From contig DBRN01000012.1 of NCBI GenBank assembly GCA_002305995.1, positions 62,001-126,000 on the forward strand: 64,000 nt of DNA, written 5' to 3'. This stretch comes from Atopobiaceae bacterium UBA1367. Its GTDB lineage: Bacteria; Actinomycetota; Coriobacteriia; Coriobacteriales; Atopobiaceae. The notes under the pieces are model-generated. The model was not told the DNA's origin and made no database searches. It saw nothing but the letters and a program-made list of their open reading frames with translations. The position numbers and the translations under genes were made by a program. Position 1 is the stretch's first letter. The number at the start of each line of letters is the position of its first letter. Shown here piece after piece: positions 7,434 through 16,331 of the stretch.

Positions 7434-8126
7434 ATGCGACAGGCGAAGCATTACCGGCATGAACTGAAGTATGCCATTCCTTACGCAGACTACAGAGCCA
7501 TGCGCGAGCGGCTACGTAAGGTCATGGCCGTTGACCCCCATGCGTCCGCTGACGGATTCTATCGGATCCGAAGCATCTACTTCGACAACAGCGACGACAA
7601 GGCGTTGAGGGAGAAGGTCGATGGGGTTGCACGGCGTGAAAAGTTCCGCATTCGCTACTACAACGACGACTTATCGTTCATCACGCTTGAGAAGAAGATG
7701 AAAATCGACAGACTGTGCTTGAAACACGACGCTGTCATCACGGAAGAGGCATGCCGACGGATTCTAAGCAGAGACATTGCATGGATGAAGGATTCTCCGA
7801 AGGAACTGGTACGGGAGTTGTATGCCAAGATGAACTATCAACAGCTGCGTCCGCGTGTGCTGGTGTCCTATATCCGGGAGCCGTATGTCTATCCGCCAGG
7901 AAATGTTCGTGTGGCCTTTGACTCGGCAATCAGAACGAGTCTCTTTCATCAGGAATTCTTGACCAGGCAGGTTTCCGATATCAGCGCGACGGATACGCCG
8001 CAGGACATGGTTCTCGAGGTGAAGTACGATGCGTTTTTACCGGAGATAATACAGGATCTGATTCAGGTCCCTGGCCTCAGACAGCAGGCGTTCTCAAAAT
8101 ACGGCGCTTGTCGCAGATTTGGTTAA
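7434..8126 (+). CDS. VTC-domain polyphosphate polymerase-like protein
   Basis: A 230-residue protein consisting of one VTC domain, a triphosphate-tunnel fold. Basic strand motifs that line the tunnel are visible: RHELKYAIP near the N-terminus, YRIRSIYFDN, EKFRIRYYN, FITLEKKMKI, RPRVLVSYIREPYVY and the acidic VLEVKYDAFLP near the C-terminus. In yeast the equivalent Vtc4 domain makes polyphosphate from ATP; bacterial stand-alone versions are largely untested. AGAGGAGG ends 7 bases before ATG 7434, which I prefer to the TTG at 7416. The stop is 20 bases before the DUF4956 gene and a CotH kinase gene follows, a gene trio that recurs in gut Gram-positives. Confidence 0.85.
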   Translation: MRQAKHYRHELKYAIPYADYRAMRERLRKVMAVDPHASADGFYRIRSIYFDNSDDKALREKVDGVARREKFRIRYYNDDLSFITLEKKMKIDRLCLKHDAVITEEACRRILSRDIAWMKDSPKELVRELYAKMNYQQLRPRVLVSYIREPYVYPPGNVRVAFDSAIRTSLFHQEFLTRQVSDISATDTPQDMVLEVKYDAFLPEIIQDLIQVPGLRQQAFSKYGACRRFG

Positions 8127-8146
8127 CACAACGAAGGAGCAACAGA

Positions 8147-8818
8147 ATGACTTTCAGCGACATTTTCAAATCCAGTTTTCTGGAAAGCGTTACGGAGTTT
8201 TCGGCCATCGATACCCTGATCGGCATGCTCTTTGCCCTTGTGATCGGGCTGTTTATCTTCGTGATCTACAAGAGGACATTCAGCGGTGTCATGTATTCTA
8301 CCGGCTTCGCCATGTCGCTTGTCGGGCTGTCTCTGGTGACGACGCTCGTCATCATGGCCGTTACCTCCAACGTCGTGCTGTCTCTCGGCATGGTCGGAGC
8401 CCTCTCCATCGTGCGATTCCGCGCGGCGATCAAAGAACCTATGGAGATCGTCTTTCTGTTCTGGTCTCTGGCGGTAGGCATCGTGATCGGTGCGGGCATG
8501 ATCCCGCTTGCCGTCATCGGCTCTGTCATCATCGGCGTCGTTCTGGTTGTGTTCGTTGATCGGAGGCTCCATGCCACGCCCTATATCCTCATTGTGAGTT
8601 GCGCCGACGAGAAGGCCGAGGAAAGCGCACTGAATGTGATCGAGACGTCGGTTGACAAATACATTGTGAAATCGAAGACCGTGAACGATGCTGGCATCGA
8701 GCTGACTGCGGAGATCCGCGTAAAGGATGCCGCCACGAGCTTTGTCAATCGCGTGAATGAGATCAGCGGCGTATCCGGCGCGACCCTCGTCACCTTTAAC
8801 GGGGAGTACATGTCCTGA
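8147..8818 (+). CDS. DUF4956 membrane protein
   Basis: A 223-residue protein with an N-terminal membrane domain of about four helices (segment around TLIGMLFALVIGLFIFVIYK, then two more hydrophobic stretches) carrying the family hallmark GMVGALSIVRFRAAIKEP. A soluble alpha/beta C-terminal domain of about 90 residues follows. ATG 8147 is chosen because AAGGAG lies 7 bases upstream. DUF4956 proteins are uncharacterised but nearly always neighbour VTC and CotH genes, as here. The arrangement suggests a membrane component that couples the cytoplasmic VTC domain to the extracytoplasmic CotH kinase; that is inference. Confidence 0.85.
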   Translation: MTFSDIFKSSFLESVTEFSAIDTLIGMLFALVIGLFIFVIYKRTFSGVMYSTGFAMSLVGLSLVTTLVIMAVTSNVVLSLGMVGALSIVRFRAAIKEPMEIVFLFWSLAVGIVIGAGMIPLAVIGSVIIGVVLVVFVDRRLHATPYILIVSCADEKAEESALNVIETSVDKYIVKSKTVNDAGIELTAEIRVKDAATSFVNRVNEISGVSGATLVTFNGEYMS

Positions 8819-8832
8819 AGGAGGCAGTGGTC

Positions 8833-10962
8833 ATGATTGCACGCAAGCATAGTTCCAAAATCATCCTTGCGGTCATGGCCGTAGCGGTCATGCTGTGCTT
8901 CCTTGCCATCGCATTCTCTGGCGAGCTCACCGAACTGCTCGGTGGAACCAGCGTCAGGATGGAGTATGAATCGACGCTGTTTGATACGGATGAAGCCATC
9001 AGCATAGATATTCAGATGGACGCGAACGAGTGGAGTGACATGCTCTCCAACGCGACGAGCGAGGAATACTATGTCTGCGACGTGGTGATCAACGGAAAGG
9101 AGATCAAAAACGTTGCCATACGGCCAAAAGGAAACACCAGTCTCTCTGCAATCGCCATGGATCCGGACTCTGATCGTTACAGCTTCAAGTTGGAGTTCGA
9201 CCACTATGTGAAGGGGCAGACCTGCGACGGCCTTGACAAGCTGATCCTCAACAACAACTACGCGGACGCCACCAATATGAAGGAAGCTCTCATCTATGAT
9301 ATGTACCACTATATTGGTGCGGACGCTTCCCTGTATAACTATGCGAAGATTTCCGTAAATGGGGAATACTGGGGCGTCTATCTGGCGTTGGAGGGTGTGG
9401 AGGAAAGCTTCATGCTCCGCAACTTCGGTACTCAGGACGGAGAGCTTTACAAGCCGGACAGCATGGAGATGGGAGGCGGGGACGATTCGTCGTCAGGCCT
9501 TTCCATGTCGGACAGGGAGGACGTGGATCTCTCCGACCTCGACCTCTCCGATGTTGAGGGCATGACGCCACCGTCCGACACGGGCGGCTCCCCTTTGGGC
9601 AACAACAGCCCTGACGCTGACGCAACGTCCGATGACGCTGCACAAGGTGACGCAAACAGCTCTGGTTCCGGCGATATGCCCGACAGGGGAGATCTCAGTC
9701 CTTCCGACACGGGTGGTTTCTCGATGGGAGGCAGCGGAGCCAATCTGAACTACACGGATGATGAGCTTGACAGCTACTCCACGATCTGGGAGGGCGAGAT
9801 CACAGGGACCGGGAAAGCGGACCATCGCAGAGTCGTTACGGCCTTGAGGAACATCAGCGAAGGAACAGACCTGGAGACGTATCTTGACGTCGATAACGTT
9901 CTGAAGTACATGGCTGTTCATACCTTCGCTGTGAACATGGACAGCCTCTCAGGCTCCATGGCGCATAATTACTATCTGTATGAATATGACGGTCAACTCA
10001 ATATCTTCCCGTGGGACTACAACCTCTCCTTCGGCGGGATGTCAATGGGGAGCTCCGGCGATGCGACGGACGTGGTAAACGATGCGATCGACACACCGTT
10101 TTCTGGCACGGAGTTTTTCGACGCATTGCTTTCCAATGAAGAATACCTGGACAGGTACCATGCCTATCTGCAGCAGCTTGTGGACGAGTACGTGAATGGT
10201 GGGCGATTTGACGAGGTGTACTCTCGCAGCAGAGACCAGATCGACTCGCTCGTGGAAACAGATCCTACCGCCTTTTACACCTACGAGGAATACCAGAACG
10301 CGGCTCAGATCCTGTACGAAACGGTGCAGCTTCGCGCCCAGAGCATCGAAGGTCAGCTGAATGGCACGATTCCCTCCACCGACGCCGGACAGCGCCAGGA
10401 CGCCTCCTCTCTCATCGACGCGTCCCATATTGACATTGAGGCGATGGGGCAATTCGATATGGGTGGGGCTATGGGAGGTGCCTTCGGCGGGTGGTCCGAC
10501 GCATCAGACAGCGAAAGCGCCTCTGAGGGCAAACCCCCCGGAGCATCCACCGAGGAGTCGGAAAGCGGTTCCGATTCCAACCGGATTTCCGAGAAGATGG
10601 AACCCCCCAACCTTCCGGAGGGATTCGACATCGAGAATTTGCCGGAAGGATTTGATCCCAACAATATGCCTGACGGCGGCCTCAGCCTTGATGGTGCAAA
10701 CATGCCTGACATGGGAGGCTCCAGCCCGTCCGGCTCAGAAAGCCCTTCTCAGGAAACGCAGCCTTCGTCTGACGCGCAGGAAACAGGGAATGAGCCTGGC
10801 AGCCCTTCAGCTGACGATGACAATGGGCGGCCACCATTTGCTGGCACGTCAGGACAGTTGCCGAATCAAGCAAGACTGAGAAACCTCATGATCTATGGCG
10901 CCTGTCTGGCGGTTATGCTGATCGCACTGCTTGTAGTAAAGAAATTCAATCGCAGGAGATAG
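8833..10962 (+). CDS. CotH-kinase-family protein, membrane anchored at both ends
   Basis: A 709-residue protein. Residues 8-30 are a signal anchor (KIILAVMAVAVMLCFLAIAF) and residues about 685-706 a second hydrophobic span ending KKFNRRR, so the bulk is probably outside the membrane. CotH kinase motifs occur in two blocks: RPKGNTSL and LILNNNYAD before residue 210, then HNYYLYEYDGQLNIFPWDYN near residues 378-397, with the presumed metal-binding Asp in PWDYN. Residues about 215-304 and 537-680 are low-complexity Ser/Asp/Gly/Pro-rich inserts, the latter with EGFD/LPEG repeats. Bacillus CotH phosphorylates coat proteins on Ser; the Ser-rich inserts could be self-substrates. AAGGAGG lies 8 bases before ATG 8833. 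Confidence 0.85.
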   Translation: MIARKHSSKIILAVMAVAVMLCFLAIAFSGELTELLGGTSVRMEYESTLFDTDEAISIDIQMDANEWSDMLSNATSEEYYVCDVVINGKEIKNVAIRPKGNTSLSAIAMDPDSDRYSFKLEFDHYVKGQTCDGLDKLILNNNYADATNMKEALIYDMYHYIGADASLYNYAKISVNGEYWGVYLALEGVEESFMLRNFGTQDGELYKPDSMEMGGGDDSSSGLSMSDREDVDLSDLDLSDVEGMTPPSDTGGSPLGNNSPDADATSDDAAQGDANSSGSGDMPDRGDLSPSDTGGFSMGGSGANLNYTDDELDSYSTIWEGEITGTGKADHRRVVTALRNISEGTDLETYLDVDNVLKYMAVHTFAVNMDSLSGSMAHNYYLYEYDGQLNIFPWDYNLSFGGMSMGSSGDATDVVNDAIDTPFSGTEFFDALLSNEEYLDRYHAYLQQLVDEYVNGGRFDEVYSRSRDQIDSLVETDPTAFYTYEEYQNAAQILYETVQLRAQSIEGQLNGTIPSTDAGQRQDASSLIDASHIDIEAMGQFDMGGAMGGAFGGWSDASDSESASEGKPPGASTEESESGSDSNRISEKMEPPNLPEGFDIENLPEGFDPNNMPDGGLSLDGANMPDMGGSSPSGSESPSQETQPSSDAQETGNEPGSPSADDDNGRPPFAGTSGQLPNQARLRNLMIYGACLAVMLIALLVVKKFNRRR

Positions 10963-11152
10963 CAAGTTAACTCAGCTAAAGGAGTTGCCTCAGGGGGACC
11001 GTGGAACATGGATTCGGGGAACAAACGCAATGGCGATGTGGGTGTCAAGCAGTTTTCCCGGGCGGGAGCTAGCGGATCTCGAGGTCGTCGAGATCCATCG
11101 CGAGCTCAATGACAGCGTGTGCTTTCAGCTCGGATACGGGGGGGTGTTGCAG

Positions 11153-11444
11153 GTGATTCGCGCGGCACGGGAAGGGGATCTGCACGAGCTCCTCGAGCTT
11201 TATCTCGACCTGCACGAGAGGTGTGCGCCCCTATGCGCTTGTGGAGAATGTCGTCACGAGGGCAGACCTAAGAGGCAACGGTTATGCAAGCGCATGCCTT
11301 GCACGCGCGCGGGAACTCGCCCTTGAGGCCGGGTGCTACAAGATGATGCTCCTTACCGGGGCGAAGGATGAGAGAACCCTGCGGTTCTACGAGAGCGCAG
11401 GGTTCAACAGGGAGGACAAGACCGCCTTCATCCAGTGGCTGTGA
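11153..11444 (+). pseudogene. GNAT acetyltransferase remnant with internal deletion and frameshift
   Basis: Codons from 11153 read VIRAAREGDLHELLELYLDL, a normal GNAT N-terminus (beta 1, helix 1). At about 11220 the frame shifts by one and continues as RPYALVENVVTRADLRGNGY, the acetyl-CoA-binding motif A of GNATs, ending with the usual FYESAGFNRE. The segment that normally joins the two parts (roughly 50 residues, strands 2-3) is missing. One event deleting about 150 bases would explain it. Sequence from 10963 to 11152 contains no recognisable gene. The remnant lies at the right edge of the lower-GC island, so it may mark the insertion junction. Confidence 0.7.
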
Positions 11445-11611
11445 CCAAGGATGGACACAGCAGATTCGTCGTCATGCGTTCCGAAGGCTACGATGCCCAA
11501 GACTGCGGACGGCAATGTGGCTTACCGATGAAGGGCTGTATGGCTTCCTGAGAAGTATTGGCCCACGCTGTCCAGGTGCCCGAGCTTGTGGTCGCTGGTT
11601 GACAGGTCGTG

Positions 11612-12847
11612 TCACACGGCCTGCCCGGCGGCCTGTGCCGTATGCGCCCGCGCGCCATAGCACCACTGCACGAGCACTGCCGATCCCACGAGGAAGGCGA
11701 GGAAGGTCGCGAGCGAGACGGCGTACCCGCCGGTGAGATCGTAGGCAAAGCCCACGGCGGAGGAGAAGAGCGCGTTGGAGAAGCTGCAGCCCAACGCCGC
11801 CACCGGGTACACGATGCCAAAGCCGCGCCTGCCAAAGACCTCGCGGCACATCATGGTGAGGCCCACGGTGGCGCGCGAGTAGCACAGGCCGAAGAACAGG
11901 GCAGCCACCAAGAACGCCGCAGGCACATGCACCAGCAGCAGCGCGACGATGGAGCTGACCACCAGCGCCGTGTAGGCCATGATGGAGGCTCGGGCCCCGA
12001 TGCGGTCGGTGAGCCAGCCCATCACGATCTTGCCCAGCGTGTTTGCCACCATGCAGGCGGAGATCATGGCGGCCCCGACGGACGCGCCGAGGCCGACCTC
12101 CTCGGCAAAGCCGGGGAAGTGCTGGGGCATGGCGGTCACGGCGGCAGAGAGCACGGCATAGAGGACCACGCCGCCAAAGAGGGTCTTGTCGACCCTGATG
12201 CGCTGCCTCTTGTCCTGCGGAAGCGCCTGCGCGGGTGCGTCGGCGGCACCGAGTGGGACAAGCCCGGCGTCCGCCGGGTCGCAGGACGGCACGAAGAGGA
12301 TGGCCGGGAGGCAGAGCAGCACCATCAGCGCGGCCACCAGCACGTAGCCCGCACGCCAGCCCAGGCCGGTCACGACCGGCTGAATGAGCGGCGTGAAGAG
12401 GGCTCCCGCAAGGCCACTGCAACCCATGGCGACGCTCGTGGCGAGGCCAAGCTGCGCCACGAACCACTTGTTGAGCACGTAGGTGATGAGCACGAATCCG
12501 ATGACGCCCCCGGCGAGGCCCTTGGTGGCGGAGAGGAGGTATGCAACGCCGATGCTGGGGGCAAAGGCCGTCGCAAGGGTGGAACCAGCGAGCGTGGCCA
12601 CGCCGGCCACGAGCAGCACGCGCAGGGGCATGAGCTTGGTGAGGCGGCGCGTGGTCAGCCCTCCCAACGCGACGCAGATGTTGGCGATGGTGAGCGTCAT
12701 GCTCGCCGCGCCATTTAGCACGTCGAACTCCTCGGCCATCGGGGTGAAGAAGAGTCCCGCGACGTTGGTGATGAGTCCCACCGTTGCTGCCGAGAGGCCG
12801 CACATGGCTGCCACTACCACCAGATACCTGCCGCCTATCTTCCTCAT
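11612..12847 (-). CDS. MFS transporter, OFA/oxalate-formate-like
   Basis: A 411-residue carrier with 12 predicted membrane helices. The start segment MRKIGGRYLVVVAAMCGLSA leads into helix 1; LTTRRLTKLMPLR occupies the cytoplasmic loop 2-3 position of the MFS signature; a long central loop holding QALPQDKRQRIRVDK separates the six-helix halves. I choose ATG at 12847 because GGAAGGG lies 8 bases upstream; an in-frame ATG at 12892 would add 15 non-membrane residues. Substrate cannot be told. The gene is monocistronic and diverges from degV. Confidence 0.8.
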   Translation of the reverse strand: MRKIGGRYLVVVAAMCGLSAATVGLITNVAGLFFTPMAEEFDVLNGAASMTLTIANICVALGGLTTRRLTKLMPLRVLLVAGVATLAGSTLATAFAPSIGVAYLLSATKGLAGGVIGFVLITYVLNKWFVAQLGLATSVAMGCSGLAGALFTPLIQPVVTGLGWRAGYVLVAALMVLLCLPAILFVPSCDPADAGLVPLGAADAPAQALPQDKRQRIRVDKTLFGGVVLYAVLSAAVTAMPQHFPGFAEEVGLGASVGAAMISACMVANTLGKIVMGWLTDRIGARASIMAYTALVVSSIVALLLVHVPAAFLVAALFFGLCYSRATVGLTMMCREVFGRRGFGIVYPVAALGCSFSNALFSSAVGFAYDLTGGYAVSLATFLAFLVGSAVLVQWCYGARAHTAQAAGQAV

Positions 12848-13010
12848 CGAGTGTCCCTTCCGCTGCCGCAGGATGGCCGCCGTGCCTGCCATGCCTGCCC
12901 GTACCTTGTCACCTCACATACTAGGGAGCTTCGTGCCCAGGAGGCGGGCGTTTCCAGAAATGGGAAAAGCCCTTATGTCGAGGGTTGTATCGGCGGCTCG
13001 TCTCGGCCTG

Positions 13011-13091
13011 TCATGGGGTCACCGGCCAACGGACCGGCCATGGGGCCGCTGGCCGCCGGAGCCGTCATGGGACCGCTTGGCCGCCGGAGGA
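13011..13091 (+). repeat. Three tandem 27-bp repeats in the MFS-degV intergenic region
   Basis: Imperfect units start at 13011, 13038 and 13065; each begins with CATGGG after the first base and contains a CCGGCC or GCTGGCC-like core ending CCGGAG or CGGACC. The period is exactly 27. The whole 12848-13278 stretch (431 bases) separates divergent genes and should hold both promoters, but no convincing -35/-10 pair stands out. The repeat could be a regulator-binding cluster or plain slippage. Confidence 0.6.
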
Positions 13092-13278
13092 TCGAACACA
13101 CCTCTGCCGAGGATGCGGTATCGTATCAGCAGACCGTCCTGCCACGCTGTCGCCGAAGCCCGTGCAGGCTCACGGGGCGATGCGGCAGCTGGCGGGCAGT
13201 GTGGGACGACGTGCGAAGCGACGTACGAGGAACCACCCAGACCGCCGTCTCGGCGGCATCTCAGAGAAGGGATCCAGC

Positions 13279-14124
13279 ATGGCCGTGCGCATCATCACCG
13301 ACTCCGCCTCCGACATCATCGACATCGACCGCGATGACCTCGTGGTCGTCCCCCTGACCATCGCCTTTGGCGGCGACATCTACCACGACGGCGCCGACCT
13401 CACGCACGAGCGCTTCTACGAGCTGCTGGTGGAGAGCGGCGAGCTTCCCACCACCGGTCAGGTCACGCCCTACGACTGGGGCAAGGTCTTCGACGAGGCC
13501 GTGGAGTCGGGTGACGACGTGGTCTGCATCACCATCTCGTCCGGGCTTTCCGGCACCAACCAGGCCGCCTGCCTCGCTGCGCAGGATCACCCCGACCGCG
13601 TGTTCGTGGTCGACTCCCTCAACGCGTGCCTGGGAGAGCGCATCCTAGTGGAGCACGCATTGAACATGGCCGATCAAGGTGCCTCCGCGCAGGAGATCGC
13701 CGAGGACTGCGACAGGCGCAAGGGGGACATCCGCCTCATCGCCCTGCTCGACACCCTGGAGTACCTGCGCAAGGGCGGGCGCATCGACGCCGTGAGCGCC
13801 GGTGTGGGCGCCATGCTGCAGATCAAGCCGGTCATCACCATCAAGGACGGCAAGGTTGCGACCTTGGGCAAGGCACGTGGCTCCAAGAACGGCCGCAACC
13901 TCCTGAACGAGGTCGTGGGGCAGTCGGGTGGCGTTGACTTCTCGCTGCCCATCGCCATCGGCTACTCGGGCCTCTCCGACAGGCTGCTGCAGAAGTACGT
14001 CGAAGACTCCAGACAGCTCTGGGAGAGCGAGCTCGATCAGCTTCCGACCCATACCGTCGGCAGCACCATCGGCACGCACGTGGGCCCTGGGGCCATCGCG
14101 CTGGCGTACTTCCATAAGGGCTGA
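13279..14124 (+). CDS. DegV-family fatty-acid-binding protein
   Basis: A 281-residue DegV (FakB-like) protein. VRIITDSASDI at the N-terminus, the TTGQVTPYDW segment, ISSGLSGTNQAA and the LLDTLEYLRKGGRI motif are all characteristic. FakB proteins hold a fatty acid in a buried tunnel and present it to the kinase FakA for phosphorylation and phospholipid synthesis; no fakA lies in the window. The start is ATG 13279 with AGAAGGGA upstream at 13265-13271; the frame is open further up but reads through the 27-bp repeats with no family similarity. The second 42-bp array begins 154 bases after the stop. Confidence 0.9.
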   Translation: MAVRIITDSASDIIDIDRDDLVVVPLTIAFGGDIYHDGADLTHERFYELLVESGELPTTGQVTPYDWGKVFDEAVESGDDVVCITISSGLSGTNQAACLAAQDHPDRVFVVDSLNACLGERILVEHALNMADQGASAQEIAEDCDRRKGDIRLIALLDTLEYLRKGGRIDAVSAGVGAMLQIKPVITIKDGKVATLGKARGSKNGRNLLNEVVGQSGGVDFSLPIAIGYSGLSDRLLQKYVEDSRQLWESELDQLPTHTVGSTIGTHVGPGAIALAYFHKG

Positions 14125-14278
14125 CCTTCGGTCAACGGTAGGGCGGCGGGCTGCGGCTGCGCTTCCCCAGAAGCTGTGGCGTCGACAGGCCGCATCATCC
14201 GTCACCTGCTGGAGATGTCCCGCGGGCGAGGGTGTGCTCGGTCGATCATCGGCGTCAGACAAGGCCTGGGGCATGGGC

Positions 14279-14590
14279 GGAAAGGGAAAGCCCGAGTTGT
14301 GCAAGGCCGTGGTCTGCGGCGGAAAGCAAAAGGCCGAGTTGTGCGTGGTCGTGAACGGCGCTGGAAAGGAAAACCGAGACTTGTGCGAGGTGAGGGTTCG
14401 AGGTGGAAAGGTTTTTCTCGACTTCTGACCCCATCGGTCCTCACAACTCGGCCTTTTCCTTTCCAGAGTTGGATGTCATCTCGCACAACTCCCGAAATTC
14501 CTTTCCAGGATCGAGGGCCATCCCGCACAACTTCCGGATTTCCTTTCCGGCGGGTGAGCAGACCCCGCACAACTCGGCCTTTTCCTTTCC
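14279..14590. repeat. 42-bp-phased dyad repeat array, locus 2 (4 forward + 4 inverted units)
   Basis: Forward boxes start at 14279, 14321, 14363 and 14405; inverted boxes end at 14464, 14506, 14548 and 14590. Every step is exactly 42 bp. The dyad centre lies near 14435. Box ends are again GGAAAG outside and A(G/C)TTGTGC inside. The innermost forward copy is the most diverged (GACTTCTGA), so the central hairpin is weaker than at the other loci, but outer forward copies can pair with the GCCTTTTCCTTTCC-bearing inverted copies. The array sits exactly between convergent genes (degV, and a minus-strand flavoprotein whose stop is 82 bases away), where a bidirectional terminator would be expected. 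Confidence 0.9.
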
Positions 14591-14672
14591 GCCCCTGCCC
14601 CCAGGCCCAGCCGCCTCTCCGTCACAACGCCCGCGTCCCCGAGCCGTCGGAGGCCATCGGTGGGTGCCGCCC

Positions 14673-16331
14673 TCATCGGGCCGCGAGCACCCATGCTGCC
14701 GTGCGCAGGCCGTCGGCGGCGGCGCTCATGATGCCACCCGCATAGCCTGCGCCCTCGCCGCAGGGATAGAGACCGCCAACGCTGACGGACTGGCCGTCCT
14801 CCCCGCGCGTCACGCGCACCGGCGAGCTCGAGCGCGACTCCACGCCGGTGAGCACTGCCTCCGGCGCATCGAAACCGCGCAGCCTGCGACCCATGAGCGG
14901 GATGGCCTCGCGCAGGGTCAGCGCCACATGGGGAGGAAGGCATCCCTCGACCGACCCCCACCTGACCCCTCGTGGGTAGGTGGGTCTGACCTCTGCCCCC
15001 GCCGACGAGGCGACGCCTTGAAGAAAGTCTCCCACCAGCTGTGCCGGGGCAACGTGGCTCCCACCGCCCGCCTCGAACGCGGCCCGCTCGCACGTCCGTT
15101 GCAGCTCGATGCCCGCGAGGACATCGCCGTCGGGGAGGTCGTCGGGGAGAACGTTGACGAGCAGCCCGGCGTTCGCGTTGGTCCCTGCGCGGTCGGAGAG
15201 GCTCATGCCGTTGGTGACCACGCCCCCGGGCTCGCTTGCGGCTGCCACCACGTACCCGCCGGGACACATGCAGAAGCTGAAGGCGCTGCGACCCGACGGC
15301 AGGTGGACCGCGAGCTTGTAGGGGGCGGCGCCCAGCGCGGGATGCCCGGCGGAAGGGCCGTACTGGGCGCGGTCTATGTCGCGCTGCAGGTGCTCGATGC
15401 GCACGCCCATGGCAAAGGCCTTGCGCTCGAGCGTGACGCCGCGGTCGTGCAGGAGCCGGTACACGTCGCGCGCGGAGTGGCCGCAGGCGAGGACGACCCG
15501 AGATGCCGAGACACGCTCCTCGCGTGGGAGCCCGGTGCCTGGGTCGGTGGAGGTCAGGGTGAGGCCGCGCACCTTGCCGCCCGCGACGGCAAGGTCGGTC
15601 ATGCGGGTGCGCAGGCGCACCTCCCCGCCGGCCTGGCGAATGCGTGCGAGGAGGTTTTCGACCACGGTGGGCAGGACGTCGCTGCCCACATGGGGCCTGG
15701 CGTCCCAGAGGATGCGCCGCGCGGCCCCTGCCTCCACGAGCGTCCGGAGGATGAGGCGGTGGTGCACGCTCCTGGTGCCCGTCGCGAGCTTGCCATCGGA
15801 GAACGTGCCTGCCCCGCCGAGCCCGTACTGGACGTTGCTCTCGGGATCGAGGGCGCCGGTGGCGTTGAAGCGCTCGATGGCAGCCGTGCGCTTGTGGGAG
15901 CCGTCGCCCCGCTCCACCAGGATCGGCGCGCATCCGGCCTCGGCAAGTGCCAGCGCGCAGAAGAGTCCGGCACAGCCCGCACCGACGACCACCGGCCGCC
16001 CGCCTGCGGAGGGCACCGCCGCATGGGGGAGACGGGCCATGTCGGCGTCGGCCATGCGGAGTTGCGCCCCTACACGCCACGAGCGCGCCTTGGACAGCAG
16101 GGCGCGCTCGGCGTTGCCGCCGCCCCGCAGGGCGATGCGCACGGAGCACGTCAGATGCACGTCGCCCCTCTTGCGCGCGTCGATCGAGCGTCGGGCGAAC
16201 TCGAGGGAGACGAGGTCGTCCGGGGCGAGCCGGAGCATGCGGAGCACGGCCCGCCTGGCGGCACGCTCCTCGGCGGCGACGGAGCCGTCGAGCTGGTCGA
16301 GCGCGATCCTGATGCCTGAGACCTCGATCAT
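14673..16331 (-). CDS. FAD-dependent dehydrogenase (COG2509-like)
   Basis: A 552-residue flavoprotein. An N-terminal domain of about 90 residues (MIEVSGIRIALDQLDGSVAA onward) precedes the dinucleotide-binding motif PVVVGAGCAGLFCALALAEA. NVQYGLGGAGTFSDGKLATG is a family hallmark, CMCPGGYVVAAASE lies mid-protein and GEGAGYAGGIMSAAADGLRTA near the end completes FAD binding. Family members are uncharacterised FAD dehydrogenases. The start ATG at 16331 overlaps the stop of the upstream flavoprotein gene by four bases, so the two are translationally coupled and may act on related substrates. The frame is open further upstream but lies on top of the other gene. Confidence 0.85.
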   Translation of the reverse strand: MIEVSGIRIALDQLDGSVAAEERAARRAVLRMLRLAPDDLVSLEFARRSIDARKRGDVHLTCSVRIALRGGGNAERALLSKARSWRVGAQLRMADADMARLPHAAVPSAGGRPVVVGAGCAGLFCALALAEAGCAPILVERGDGSHKRTAAIERFNATGALDPESNVQYGLGGAGTFSDGKLATGTRSVHHRLILRTLVEAGAARRILWDARPHVGSDVLPTVVENLLARIRQAGGEVRLRTRMTDLAVAGGKVRGLTLTSTDPGTGLPREERVSASRVVLACGHSARDVYRLLHDRGVTLERKAFAMGVRIEHLQRDIDRAQYGPSAGHPALGAAPYKLAVHLPSGRSAFSFCMCPGGYVVAAASEPGGVVTNGMSLSDRAGTNANAGLLVNVLPDDLPDGDVLAGIELQRTCERAAFEAGGGSHVAPAQLVGDFLQGVASSAGAEVRPTYPRGVRWGSVEGCLPPHVALTLREAIPLMGRRLRGFDAPEAVLTGVESRSSSPVRVTRGEDGQSVSVGGLYPCGEGAGYAGGIMSAAADGLRTAAWVLAAR

